Below are positions 25,122 through 38,494 of a stretch of DNA of 64,000 bases, piece by piece. The first letter of the stretch is position 1, and each line of letters begins with the position of its first letter. The notes beneath the pieces are model-generated. The model worked only from the letters and a program-made list of their open reading frames with translations. It was not told the origin of the DNA and searched no databases. The position numbers and the translations under genes are program-made. Where the stretch lies: contig NZ_MAHX01000006.1 of the NCBI RefSeq assembly GCF_002023715.1, forward strand, positions 111,049 through 175,048. The letters run 5' to 3'. Source of the stretch: Elizabethkingia occulta (GTDB taxonomy: Bacteria > Bacteroidota > Bacteroidia > Flavobacteriales > Weeksellaceae).

Positions 25122-25361
25122 TTAAAGACCAGTTTCGCATTGTGATCTAGGTATCTGATTTGTGTGAACACAAGCTCCCATTCCCGGACACCATTTCAAT
25201 CCTCTGCATCCGCAATCATATGGCATACCAGGTTCTGGTTGCTGATCTCCGGGAATCCAGTGAGCTTCGCAACCACCTATACCACTTCCTCCACCACCAA
25301 TAATGGCGCCGCCCTGAATTTCTTTAAGATTTGTTCTTGAAAGTTTTTTTAGATTTTTCAT
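25122..25361 (-). CDS. Double-glycine-leader Cys-rich peptide, type A copy 2
   Basis: 79 residues. Leader MKNLKKLSRTNLKEIQGG, nearly identical to copy 1. The core starts with a Gly-rich stretch (IIGGGGSGIGG) absent from copy 1, then carries six cysteines in the same order (GGCEAHW, MPYDCGCRGLKWC, GACVH, QCETG). The even number suggests disulphide bonds or post-translational cross-links. Shares the leader-proximal non-coding sequence (ACCAAATAAAA-type before ATG) with its neighbours, indicating duplication of whole gene units. Confidence 0.75.
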   Translation of the reverse strand: MKNLKKLSRTNLKEIQGGAIIGGGGSGIGGCEAHWIPGDQQPEPGMPYDCGCRGLKWCPGMGACVHTNQIPRSQCETGL

Positions 25362-25384
25362 AATGTTTTATTTTATTTGGTGTT

Positions 25385-25573
25385 TTATTGATTATTTGTT
25401 CCCGGATCCGTCCATGCACAAGTAGGCTGCATTTTGTTAGGGCATAATTGATCACATGGAGTAGGAACTTGCTCTCCTTTTACATAGCAAACTCCCCATC
25501 CATCTGGCAAAGGCTCTCCTCCTCCGATAATAGCTTTAAGCTCTGTTCTTTTAATTTTTTTAAGATTGTTCAT
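25385..25573 (-). CDS. Double-glycine-leader Cys-rich peptide, type B copy 1
   Basis: 62 residues. Leader MNNLKKIKRTELKAIIGGG with Gly-Gly at 17-18. The core is EPLPDGWGVC, then VPTPCDQLCP and PTCAW, four cysteines, ending TDPGTNNQ. It belongs to a different core type from the two type A genes but has the same leader logic. It is 81 percent or so identical at residue level to the next gene over 54 positions by my reading. Function unknown. Confidence 0.75.
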   Translation of the reverse strand: MNNLKKIKRTELKAIIGGGEPLPDGWGVCYVKGEQVPTPCDQLCPNKMQPTCAWTDPGTNNQ

Positions 25574-25614
25574 AATATTTTATTTGGTGTTTTATTAATT
25601 ATTTGCTCCCGGGT

Positions 25615-25779
25615 TTACCATGCACAAAAAGGCTGTGTTCTGTCCGGACATAATTGATTGCACGGAGTAGAAACTGGTTCATCATTTACAAAACAAACTC
25701 CCCAACCGTCTGGTAAAGGCTCGCCTCCACCGGTAATAGCTTTAAGCTCTGTTCTCTTAATTTTCTTAAGGTTTTTCAT
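25615..25779 (-). CDS. Double-glycine-leader Cys-rich peptide, type B copy 2 (short)
   Basis: 54 residues, below common ORF size cut-offs. It reads MKNLKKIKRTELKAITGGG, then EPLPDGWGVCF, STPCNQLCP and PFCAW followed directly by TAA. The same four cysteines as its neighbour are kept. The DNA after the stop still matches the neighbour's last codons (CCGGGAGCAAATAAT against CCGGGAACAAATAAT) but one base out of frame, so the last eight residues were lost by a small indel or substitution. Its ATG overlaps the stop of the TonB-C-domain gene as ATGA, so it is the first peptide after that gene. Confidence 0.75.
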   Translation of the reverse strand: MKNLKKIKRTELKAITGGGEPLPDGWGVCFVNDEPVSTPCNQLCPDRTQPFCAW

Positions 25780-26330
25780 AATGTTTTATTTGGTATTTTA
25801 TTGATTAACAAGCGTAAAGGTAGTTTAACAAGATCGTTAACATTTTCACCCTGTCTGCTCTTTCCTGCAGTCCATTTTGTTGTTCCGATTTTCTTTGCTG
25901 CATTTTCAACTTCCTTATTAAAAACTTCGTACTCTCCATATGTGGAAATATTTAATACCGTCCCATCATCATTAATCTTAATGATAATCTTAGTCTCAAG
26001 CTTCTTGGGCAATCCCTTTAGAGATTCTTTATTTATATTTTTTTCCACAAGCTGAAGAAAAACTCTGTTTCCTTTGGGATACTGAGCCGGAAAACTATTT
26101 ACCGGAGGTGATGGCACAGAAGGATCCTGAAGTTGCCTTGCCTCCATCTTATTTTTCACGTTCATCTCATTCTGCTTTTTAGCTATCTGAGCAAAACAGA
26201 TGTTAGCAACAAATAATAAGAAAAAGGATACTATTTTTCCATTTATACACACAAATACTATTATAGCTTTAAATAAATATATAATATTTTCCCAAATATG
26301 TGAATTATTCTTGAGATAAAAAATGTACAT
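25776..26330 (-). CDS. TonB C-terminal-like domain protein, first gene of the peptide cassette
   Basis: 184 residues from the ATG at 26330. A GTG at 26252 would give a cleaner signal peptide (hydrophobic core then ANICFAQ) and may be the true start. The C-terminal part (about 85-180) has the TonB-C/AMIN-like pattern: a Pro-rich lead (QDPSVPSPPVNSFPAQYPKG), FLQLVEKNIN, IIIKINDDGTVLNIS, NKEVENAAKKIGTTKW and a late LPLRL. Such soluble TonB-like proteins are frequent in flavobacteria. The stop overlaps the first peptide gene (ATGA), so the two are translationally coupled, an unusual pairing. Confidence 0.65.
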   Translation of the reverse strand: MYIFYLKNNSHIWENIIYLFKAIIVFVCINGKIVSFFLLFVANICFAQIAKKQNEMNVKNKMEARQLQDPSVPSPPVNSFPAQYPKGNRVFLQLVEKNINKESLKGLPKKLETKIIIKINDDGTVLNISTYGEYEVFNKEVENAAKKIGTTKWTAGKSRQGENVNDLVKLPLRLLINKIPNKTL

Positions 26331-26411
26331 TAGTTTTATTTTTAATTAACTAATGTTTTACACAACTATTTAAACATATGATTAGCACAAGCATTATAAT
26401 ATATAAATAAG

Positions 26412-30500
<4,089 letters not shown>

Positions 30501-33500
30501 ATGAAAAAATCATTTTTCATTTTGTTATGTTTCCTTACAGGAGTTTTAATCTATGCTCAAAAAACGGTCACAGGTACTGTTACAGGAGAGGATAACCTTC
30601 CGCTATCCGGGGCAATAATCACTGAAAAAGGGACAAACAACAAAAGTACTTCCGATCAGGAAGGAAAATTCAGCATTTCAGCTTCGGGAGAAAATGCTGT
30701 TCTTACAATTTCTATGTCTGGATTCAAATCTCAGGAGATTCCGACAAGCGGAAAAACAACAATCAGTATCACACTATTTTCAACTACTCCTGAAAAAGCA
30801 CAACAAATTAATGAAGTTGTAATAACTGCATTAGGAATCAAAAAAGAATCCAGAGCCCTTACTTACAATGTACAGAAAGTAAGCGGGGCCGAAATTGTCG
30901 ACGGCGGACAAGGAAACATTCTGAACAGCCTTGCGGGCAAGGTTGCCGGTGTAGACATTAAATCTTCTGCATCAGGTATTGGAGCTGAATCCAGAGTTGT
31001 CCTTAGGGGGACAACATCTATTACACAAAACAACAATGCCTTGTATGTTGTAGATGGAATTCCTATGCCCAATCTTTCTTTTGCAGCTCCACAAGCCTCA
31101 GGGTTTTACAGTGGTCGTGGAGCATCTTTTGGTGGAATTGCTATGCTAAACCCCGAAGATGTTGAAAATATTTCTGTACTTACCGGAGCTGCTTCGGCAG
31201 CATTATATGGCAGTAGTGCTGCCAATGGGGTAATCCTTATCACGACTAAAAAGGGGCAGAGCGGAAAGCCAAGAATATCTTTCACCAATACTCTAAGTGT
31301 TATGGATCCTTTTATATTACCTCGTTTTCAGAAAGCTTATAGAGCCAATGCAGGTGGAAGCATGTTCAGCTGGGGAGATAAGCTTACGACAACTCCCATG
31401 TATAATCCTGCTAACTTTTTCCAGACAGGAGCCAATTATACTACCGCAATTGGAATAAGTGGTGGATCAGAAAACAATACATTCTACGTTTCCGCCTCCA
31501 GACAGGATGCAGACGGAATTATTCCTGAGAACAAATTCAGCCGCTATAATTTCACAGCCAGTAACTCCGCATCCTTATTCAACAAAAGGGCGACACTGGA
31601 TTTATCATTCAATTATATCAATCAGAATGACCAGAATATGACGACTCAGGGTTTATATTACAATCCGATAGTTCCCATTTATCTGATGCCGGCAACTACA
31701 GATATAGAAAAGTATAAAATATACGAACGTTACAATCCGGAAAGAAACTTCGAAACCCAATACTGGGATTACGGAGACCAGGGAATGGCTTTACAAAATC
31801 CTTACTGGACTGTAAACCGGAATATATTTACCAATAAGATAAACCGCTATATTATTACAGGAGCTTTAAAAGTCAATATTGCGGAAGGGATAAATGTTAC
31901 AGGACGGATGAATTTTGATAATTCTGCTATGAATTCCGAAACCAAATTATACGCTTCTACATACGGCTTATTTGCGGGACTTCTAGGTGCTTATACGAGA
32001 AACCCTCAAAATAATCAACAAATCTATGGTGATATTATTGCCAATATGGATCGTCGTTTCGGGAAATTTGGCATCAACGCAAATTTAGGAACGGCTATTA
32101 CGGACAATCAGTATGAAACCTTTACTATAACTGGAAATCTTTCACAATTAGCCAATCTTTTCACATTAAAAAATATAGTTACGACAACTCCTCCATACGA
32201 GGCAAAATCCCGCGACCAGACACAATCCGTTTTTGCAAGCGCCACGGTGGACTACAACAAGTTAGTTTACTTAGACCTTACCGGGAGATACGACTGGCCT
32301 TCCCGACTCTATGGAAGTACTAAAAGTTACTACTTCTATCCTGCTGTAGGTCTCTCTGCAATTGTTACCGATATTTTTAAAGTTAAATCAGACATTCTAT
32401 CATATTTAAAAATAAGAGGATCTTATAGTGAGGTTGGTAACAGCCCACCAGGAGGCACCACAGTTCTTACATTTCCATTTGTGGGAAGTAATATCGGAAC
32501 CACAGGAACAAGACCTTCCAATAGTATTCAACCAGAGCGCACCCGTTCCTCAGAAGTAGGAATCAATGCCCGATTTTTGAAAAATAAACTGGAGCTTACT
32601 GCTACAGCTTATACTTCTTCAACATTCAATCAACTATTCAGACCTACTTTTTCAGGAACCTCACTTTTCAGTTCCATATTTGTGAACGCAGGCCAGGTAG
32701 ACAACAGAGGTATTGAAGCTTCTTTAGCATGGGAAAGCCCTGTATTTAACAGAGATCTGAGATGGAGATCACAAGCTACCTTCTCATTAAACAGAAACAA
32801 AGTTGTGAGCTTGCTCAAAGATTATTACGACCCGTACAGTGGCACTACAATAACACTGGACAAACTTAATATGGGTGGCACCGGAAGCTACCGTACTGTT
32901 CTTACAGAAGGAGGCACTATGGGAGATATTTATGTGAACACCTTAAAAAAGGATTTCCAGGGAAATGTATATGTAGATCCTAATTCAGGACAAATTGAAG
33001 CTGACCCCGATAATTTTATCAAGGCAGGTAGCTCACTCGCAAACTACCGTTTGGGATGGCGAAATGAATTCAAGTATAAAGATTTCACATTTGCATTTTT
33101 AGTAAACGCGAGAATTGGCGGTGTAGGAGTATCACAAACACAAGCAGTTATGGACTTCTTTGGGGTATCCGAATCCAGCGCGCTGGCACGGGAAAATGGC
33201 GGCGTTTTGATAAACAGTAGCAAAGTAGACGCTCAGAAATTCTATCAGGTAACAGGCAGTCCACAGGCAGGTGTTGGTGCTTATTACGTATACAGTATGA
33301 CTAACGTAAGACTAGCTGAAGCATCTCTTTCATACAGATTGCGTACACCCTGGATAAAATTTGTCAACAATGTTGTTATAAATGTAAGTGGGCGAAATTT
33401 ATTTATGTTCTACAACAAAGCTCCTTTCGATCCTGAAAACACTGCATCCGTGGGCACTTATTATCAGGGGATAGATTATTTCATGCAGCCCAGCCTTAGA

Positions 33501-33533
33501 AGCATAAGTTGCTCACTAAAACTAGAATTTTAA
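30501..33533 (+). CDS. SusC/RagA-family TonB-dependent outer membrane transporter
   Basis: 1010 residues. Signal peptide 1-19, then a CarboxypepD-like domain (about 20-100), TonB-dependent plug (about 110-240: TALGIKKESRAL, LAGKVAGVDI, LYVVDGIPM, GSSAANGVILITTKKG) and a 22-strand type barrel ending in aromatic residues (SCSLKLEF). No secretin/STN domain precedes the plug, so it is not of the sigma/anti-sigma signalling type. It imports oligosaccharide captured by the SusD partner encoded 20 bases downstream, here presumably GH18-released N-glycan. Confidence 0.95.
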   Translation: MKKSFFILLCFLTGVLIYAQKTVTGTVTGEDNLPLSGAIITEKGTNNKSTSDQEGKFSISASGENAVLTISMSGFKSQEIPTSGKTTISITLFSTTPEKAQQINEVVITALGIKKESRALTYNVQKVSGAEIVDGGQGNILNSLAGKVAGVDIKSSASGIGAESRVVLRGTTSITQNNNALYVVDGIPMPNLSFAAPQASGFYSGRGASFGGIAMLNPEDVENISVLTGAASAALYGSSAANGVILITTKKGQSGKPRISFTNTLSVMDPFILPRFQKAYRANAGGSMFSWGDKLTTTPMYNPANFFQTGANYTTAIGISGGSENNTFYVSASRQDADGIIPENKFSRYNFTASNSASLFNKRATLDLSFNYINQNDQNMTTQGLYYNPIVPIYLMPATTDIEKYKIYERYNPERNFETQYWDYGDQGMALQNPYWTVNRNIFTNKINRYIITGALKVNIAEGINVTGRMNFDNSAMNSETKLYASTYGLFAGLLGAYTRNPQNNQQIYGDIIANMDRRFGKFGINANLGTAITDNQYETFTITGNLSQLANLFTLKNIVTTTPPYEAKSRDQTQSVFASATVDYNKLVYLDLTGRYDWPSRLYGSTKSYYFYPAVGLSAIVTDIFKVKSDILSYLKIRGSYSEVGNSPPGGTTVLTFPFVGSNIGTTGTRPSNSIQPERTRSSEVGINARFLKNKLELTATAYTSSTFNQLFRPTFSGTSLFSSIFVNAGQVDNRGIEASLAWESPVFNRDLRWRSQATFSLNRNKVVSLLKDYYDPYSGTTITLDKLNMGGTGSYRTVLTEGGTMGDIYVNTLKKDFQGNVYVDPNSGQIEADPDNFIKAGSSLANYRLGWRNEFKYKDFTFAFLVNARIGGVGVSQTQAVMDFFGVSESSALARENGGVLINSSKVDAQKFYQVTGSPQAGVGAYYVYSMTNVRLAEASLSYRLRTPWIKFVNNVVINVSGRNLFMFYNKAPFDPENTASVGTYYQGIDYFMQPSLRSISCSLKLEF

Positions 33534-33552
33534 TACAAAAACAAAACTAAAG

Positions 33553-35151
33553 ATGAAATTACCTGTAAAAAATATAATTTTAGTGGGTTTGACAGCTATA
33601 GCATACGCTTGTACCAATCGATATGCAGACTTCAATACCGATCCCACACAGCCAACCGAAGACATGCTGCAACGCGACTATTATCAGCTAGGAGCATTCT
33701 TTCTTCAGATGCAGAAGAATGTACTTCCAGCAGGAAGTAATGGCACGGATGAAATAAACCAATACCAACTCACCGACAATCTTCAGGGAGATATTTATTC
33801 CGGCTATATGGGCGTTAGCAACAATTGGAATGGCGGGCAGAATAATTCTAACTACGGGCTGGTTCCCGGATGGTACGAAGAAATGTTTAAGCGCGCTTAT
33901 CTCGGAAATCTTGCCGGATGGACAGAAATAAAAAACAGGGCAACAACCCCCGAAACAGTTGCATTGGCAGATATTATAAAAGTAGCCGGCTTTCACAGAG
34001 CTACTGACACTTACGGTCCGCTTCCTTATTCAGGTATAAAAGCAGGTGTTGTCAGTACCAAATACGATTCGCAACAAGCGATTTATGACTCTTTTTTCAA
34101 AGAACTGGATAATGCGATTGGTGTATTAACAACTTTTTCTCAGAATTTTCCAAATTCAAAAATTCTCGCTAATTATGATTTAATTTATCAGGGTGACATC
34201 CGCAAGTGGATTCAGTTTGCCAATTCACTGAAACTAAGACTTGCTTTAAGAATCGTGTATGCTGACCCGGCAAAAGCAAAACTGTATGCGGAATCAGCAA
34301 TCAATCATCCGATAGGAGTTATAAAAACTGCCGATGCAAGCGCTGCTATCAAATCTTCTCCAACAAACCTGATCAGAAATCCTATTTCAGCTATATGCTA
34401 TTTGTATGATGATGTCCGGATGGGCGCGAATATGGAATCCTTCTTAAAAGGCTACAAAGATCCCAGAATATCATCTTACTTCAATCCGGTAACTATTGGA
34501 GGAACAACAGGCTATTTTGGAATAAGAAATGGAATCCAAATTTCCAACAAAGCGTTATACACTCCGTTTTCTACTATAAAACTAGAGGAAAACAGTCCCT
34601 TAACCTGGTTAACAGCAGCTGAAACTTATTTTGCAAGAGCAGAAGGTGCATTAAGAGGATGGAATATGGGCGGCACTGCCAAAGACCTCTATGAAACCGG
34701 CGTACGTACCTCTTTCCAGCAAGCAGGAGTCAGTGGGGCGGATAACTACCTTAATGACAGCAGCAGTACAGCAGCAGCATACAGAGATCCTGTAAGCTCA
34801 TCGAACAACGTTAATACAGGAAGTACACTTCTCAGTACTATAACGGTTAAATGGAATGAGACCGATAGTTTTGAAAAAAAACTGGAGCGCATCATCACCC
34901 AGAAATGGATTGCTGTATTTCCTAACGGACAGGAGGCCTGGAGTGAGTTCCGCCGGACTGGCTATCCAAAGATTTTCCCTGTTGTTGTAAACTACAGTGG
35001 TGGAACAATAGATACATCGAAACAAATTCGCAGAATGCCTTTTCCTAATTCGGAATACCGAGACAATCCGCAGGGTGTAGCCTCCGGTGTCACCGCTTTG
35101 GGAGGCACTGACAATGGGGGAACCCGATTATGGTGGGACAAAAAAAATTAA
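33553..35151 (+). CDS. SusD/RagB-family surface glycan-binding lipoprotein
   Basis: 532 residues with a lipobox at AIAYAC (Cys20). The fold is the SusD alpha-helical TPR platform: the family's DFNTDPTQPTEDML start, LKLRLALRIVYADPAKA, WLTAAETYFARAEGALRG and a C-terminal EAWSEFRRTGYPKIFP. It lies on the outer leaflet as the lid of the SusC barrel. Length and order are standard. This is the SusD_2-like type (NxDP near the N-terminus) usually found with GH18 loci. Confidence 0.95.
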   Translation: MKLPVKNIILVGLTAIAYACTNRYADFNTDPTQPTEDMLQRDYYQLGAFFLQMQKNVLPAGSNGTDEINQYQLTDNLQGDIYSGYMGVSNNWNGGQNNSNYGLVPGWYEEMFKRAYLGNLAGWTEIKNRATTPETVALADIIKVAGFHRATDTYGPLPYSGIKAGVVSTKYDSQQAIYDSFFKELDNAIGVLTTFSQNFPNSKILANYDLIYQGDIRKWIQFANSLKLRLALRIVYADPAKAKLYAESAINHPIGVIKTADASAAIKSSPTNLIRNPISAICYLYDDVRMGANMESFLKGYKDPRISSYFNPVTIGGTTGYFGIRNGIQISNKALYTPFSTIKLEENSPLTWLTAAETYFARAEGALRGWNMGGTAKDLYETGVRTSFQQAGVSGADNYLNDSSSTAAAYRDPVSSSNNVNTGSTLLSTITVKWNETDSFEKKLERIITQKWIAVFPNGQEAWSEFRRTGYPKIFPVVVNYSGGTIDTSKQIRRMPFPNSEYRDNPQGVASGVTALGGTDNGGTRLWWDKKN

Positions 35152-35174
35152 GCTAACCTGAAAAAATTAAAACA

Positions 35175-36203
35175 ATGAAAGACATTCGTATTATACCCCT
35201 TATAATTCTCACAATATTGATCAGTTGTATTCTGATACTGTTTGGATGCACGGCTGAAAACAGACCTGAACCTGAAAATGTAGATGCAGTCCCAAAAAAC
35301 TCGGATGAATACTATACTAATCTCAGAGCCTATAAAAAATCACCTCACCAGGTTGCATTTGGCTGGTATGGACCTTCGGGACTTGCAAATCTGGAAGCTT
35401 CCATGCAAAACAGATGGACAGGAATCCCGGACAGTCTGGATATTGTGAGCATGTGGGGTGGATTTCCAGAGAAAGATTCTCCCGGATACAAAGAAATGAA
35501 ATTTGTACAGGAGGTGAAAGGTACTAAAATCGTAAGAGTAAATTTTACAGACGATTTCTTTTTTGACGGATTAATAAAAGATTTTAAGGCAACTTATTTT
35601 GATAGACAAAGCAAGGATAAACTAAAAGAAGGCTTTGATAAGATTGCCAAAATGGTTTATGACGATGTTACTGCCAAAGGACTGGATGGGATAGACTTTG
35701 ACCATGAGACTAATTATTGTGGTTGCAATACCTGGCAAATCACTAAAAGCAGAGATGACTTTGGACTTTTCATAGAAGCTTTAGGAAAATATTTCGGTCC
35801 GGTTTCCGGAACAGGAAAGATGTTACTAATTGACGGAGAAATAGACCTCGTTCCTACAAAAGCCGGCAGACATGTTAACTATGCCGTTACACAATCTTAT
35901 GGTACTACCAATTCAGGCATACTACAGAGCCGTTATGATGCCATCTCTTCCTGGGCCCGTCCAGAACAATATATTGTTACTGAAAATTTTGAAAGCTTAT
36001 GGAAAACCGGAGGCTTTGACTTTAACGATCCTGTAAACGGCATAATACCAGCAATGTACGGATTGGCACACTGGAATCCTAAACAAGGATCAAAGGGCGG
36101 TGCCGGGTCTTATCATATAGAATATGACTATGGAAACTATCCGGGATATAAATATACCCGTAAAATGATACAGATTATGAATCCGGCTCCAAAGCCCAAA
36201 TAA
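35175..36203 (+). CDS. GH18 endo-beta-N-acetylglucosaminidase (EndoF-like)
   Basis: 342 residues, lipoprotein (lipobox ILFGC, Cys25), so surface-exposed. TIM barrel with the GH18 motif DGIDFDHE, Asp171, Asp174, Asp176 and catalytic Glu178. These enzymes cleave between the two GlcNAc residues of the N-glycan core by substrate-assisted catalysis. Elizabethkingia is the classical source of EndoF1-F3. The gene order SusC-SusD-GH18-BT_3987 proteins copies the Bacteroides BT3987-type loci. High-mannose versus complex preference cannot be read from sequence, but nearby galactosidase, hexosaminidase and fucosidases favour complex glycans. Confidence 0.9.
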   Translation: MKDIRIIPLIILTILISCILILFGCTAENRPEPENVDAVPKNSDEYYTNLRAYKKSPHQVAFGWYGPSGLANLEASMQNRWTGIPDSLDIVSMWGGFPEKDSPGYKEMKFVQEVKGTKIVRVNFTDDFFFDGLIKDFKATYFDRQSKDKLKEGFDKIAKMVYDDVTAKGLDGIDFDHETNYCGCNTWQITKSRDDFGLFIEALGKYFGPVSGTGKMLLIDGEIDLVPTKAGRHVNYAVTQSYGTTNSGILQSRYDAISSWARPEQYIVTENFESLWKTGGFDFNDPVNGIIPAMYGLAHWNPKQGSKGGAGSYHIEYDYGNYPGYKYTRKMIQIMNPAPKPK

Positions 36204-36215
36204 AATAAACTCATC

Positions 36216-37346
36216 ATGAAAAATACACTTAAAAATATAAGTATTGCCATATGTCTTCTTTTCTGCTATGCATGTACCAACAATGAAGTACCTGTTTCTG
36301 AAAATGCTATTTACTTTGAAGGCAATTTAGGTAAAGATGTTATTACCGCTAATATAGAAGACAGTGATATAAGCGTGCCAATTTCTGTACGGGCAGCAAA
36401 ACCTGTAGACAATGAGGTTCAAGCGTCTGTTCGGATAGATGAAAGTACAGTAGATGACTATAACAAGAAGAATGGCACTCAGTACACAGCATTGCCTGCA
36501 GATTATTATACTCTTCAGGATAGTAAATATACTATCGAAAAGGGAAAGTATATTTCCAACACAGGAATATTAAAAATAAAAAGTCTTACAGGCTTGCCAA
36601 CCGATAAGAAATATGTAGTCCCTGTTACAATAGTAAATACTACCAGTATTCCATTACTCCAGGCTTCCAAATCATTATATGTAATTACCAATCGTACCAT
36701 TACTACACGTGCTACATCCCTTGCCAGAAATGCTTTCAAAGTAGACTTTTTTAAAAATAATCAGGGCTTAAATGCTATGAAAACGATAACATATGAAACC
36801 AGAGTACTCGTAAACAGATTTCAGGTAAACTCGCCTTTTATCAGTTCTTTGATGGGGATTGAGGAAAATTTTTTATTACGTTTTGGAGATGTTACAATAC
36901 AGCCTAACCAGTTACAAATGGCCGGAGGCAATACAGCTACAACTGCATCATCAGCATTTTCAACAGGTATATGGTATCATGTTGCTGCAGTATATGACGG
37001 AACACAAATAAGAATTTATGTAAATGGAGAACTTGCTTCTTCCAGAAATGCTGCCCGAACTGTAGACCTAACTGATCCTACAGGATTCTATTTTGGATTT
37101 TCAGCAGGTGGAAGATACATAGATGGTGCTATAAGTGAAGCCAGGATATGGTCTCGTGCCTTATCCCGTAATGAACTGACAAATGGAGCTTGTGGCGTAA
37201 ACCCAAAATCGGAAGGACTAATAGCTTATTGGAAATTTAACGAAAGTAATGATGGCAGAACAATTAAAGATCTTACGGGTAATGGAAGGGACGCTATTGC
37301 CTCCAATAATATAGAATGGGTACAAGGTGTAAAATGCAGTAATTAA
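36216..37346 (+). CDS. Surface lipoprotein: BT_3987 (DUF1735) plus LamG domain, copy 1
   Basis: 376 residues. Lipobox LFCYAC (Cys20). BT_3987/DUF1735 domain at about 28-155 (AIYFEGNLGKD, ISVRAAKPVDN, YNKKNGTQYTALPADYYTL). Then comes a concanavalin-like LamG_3 domain at about 180-376 (RFGDVTIQPNQLQ, IWYHVAAVYDGTQIRIYVNG, ISEARIWSRALSRNEL, GLIAYWKFNE). No hydrolase residues; probably a glycan-binding protein that holds N-glycan at the surface for the GH18 enzyme. It starts 12 bases after the GH18 stop, in the same operon. Confidence 0.9.
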   Translation: MKNTLKNISIAICLLFCYACTNNEVPVSENAIYFEGNLGKDVITANIEDSDISVPISVRAAKPVDNEVQASVRIDESTVDDYNKKNGTQYTALPADYYTLQDSKYTIEKGKYISNTGILKIKSLTGLPTDKKYVVPVTIVNTTSIPLLQASKSLYVITNRTITTRATSLARNAFKVDFFKNNQGLNAMKTITYETRVLVNRFQVNSPFISSLMGIEENFLLRFGDVTIQPNQLQMAGGNTATTASSAFSTGIWYHVAAVYDGTQIRIYVNGELASSRNAARTVDLTDPTGFYFGFSAGGRYIDGAISEARIWSRALSRNELTNGACGVNPKSEGLIAYWKFNESNDGRTIKDLTGNGRDAIASNNIEWVQGVKCSN

Positions 37347-37357
37347 GAATAATATTT

Positions 37358-38461
37358 ATGAAAAATGTGATAAAATACACTGGCATACTGCTGTTATTAT
37401 TATTCATCATTTACGCATGTACTAATGATGAAATGACGACATCCCCTAATGCTATTTATTTTGAAGGTTCCGGAGGAACCAACATTGCTAATATTTCTAT
37501 AGACAAAAGCGGAACTATAATACCTATTACGGTCCGTGCAGCGAAACCTATGGACACCAAATCCAGTGTAACTGTACAAATAGATCCCAAAGCTCTGGAG
37601 CAATATAACAAGGAGAATGGTACAAGCTATCAATCCTTACCAGCAAGTTATTATACTTTTAGTAATAACTCATTCACTATAGACAAGGGGAAATATATTT
37701 CCGAACCTTCTCAATTATCCATAAAAGATATTGCTAATCTGCCTGAGATTAACAAATATGCGCTTGCCATTACGATTACTGGTACAGAAGGAAATTCACA
37801 TGCCTTGAACGCTGCAAAAACCTATTACATATTAATGGACAGGGTATTATATACTTCTGTAGCAGAACTCGGATATAACAATTCTATTGATACAAAATAC
37901 AAAAAACCTTACAAAGGTTTAAGAGCATGGACAATGGAATGGAGAGTTAAAGCTGCAGACCTTAAAGGTAACAATCAAACATTAATATACTCCTACCCGA
38001 CCGAAGTATATACCAGATTTGAAAAAGTAATAGAAAAACCCGATCTCTTACAAGTAAAAATAGGAGGACTTGCTTTATCTCCACAACAAAGCTCACAACC
38101 AAACCGCTGGTACCACCTTGCTCTTGTCTATAATGGGAGTTCTGTTATATGGTATATTGATGGTGTCCCTTCAATGACCAATGCATTATCTGCCTCTTTT
38201 GATTTTGAATCTATAGGCTTTGGAGGTAATTATGGAACAAAGCAGGTGAATGAAATTCGTTTCTGGAATATTGTAAGATCACCTGCGGAGATAAGAAATA
38301 ACATGTATGCTGTAGATCCGGCAACACCAGGACTGGAAGGCTATTGGAAGTGTAATGACGGAAAAGGTACCATAATTAAAGACTACTCTAAAAATGGAAA
38401 TGACATGATAGCGGGAAGTAATTTTAAATGGATACCAGATGTACGGATGCCCGCTGAATAA
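37358..38461 (+). CDS. Surface lipoprotein: BT_3987 plus LamG domain, copy 2
   Basis: 367 residues, lipobox IIYAC (Cys21). Same domain order as copy 1 and close to copy 3 over nearly its whole length. The notable difference is in the LamG domain: the stretch RFGDVVIQPNQLQ seen in copy 3 (and RFGDVTIQPNQLQ in copy 1) reads RFEKVIEKPDLLQ here. The stretch borders what would be the ligand-facing loop, so binding may differ or be weakened. Probably a glycan-binding surface protein. Confidence 0.88.
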   Translation: MKNVIKYTGILLLLLFIIYACTNDEMTTSPNAIYFEGSGGTNIANISIDKSGTIIPITVRAAKPMDTKSSVTVQIDPKALEQYNKENGTSYQSLPASYYTFSNNSFTIDKGKYISEPSQLSIKDIANLPEINKYALAITITGTEGNSHALNAAKTYYILMDRVLYTSVAELGYNNSIDTKYKKPYKGLRAWTMEWRVKAADLKGNNQTLIYSYPTEVYTRFEKVIEKPDLLQVKIGGLALSPQQSSQPNRWYHLALVYNGSSVIWYIDGVPSMTNALSASFDFESIGFGGNYGTKQVNEIRFWNIVRSPAEIRNNMYAVDPATPGLEGYWKCNDGKGTIIKDYSKNGNDMIAGSNFKWIPDVRMPAE

Positions 38462-38494
38462 TAATTATAATTTAATTAAAAATGACATTTATCT

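Noticed and set aside
24877..25779. Classical class II bacteriocin cluster with its own transporter and immunity gene
   Set aside because: Leaders fit but no C39 peptidase transporter, immunity gene or modifying enzyme is encoded nearby, so only 'bacteriocin-like' can be supported.
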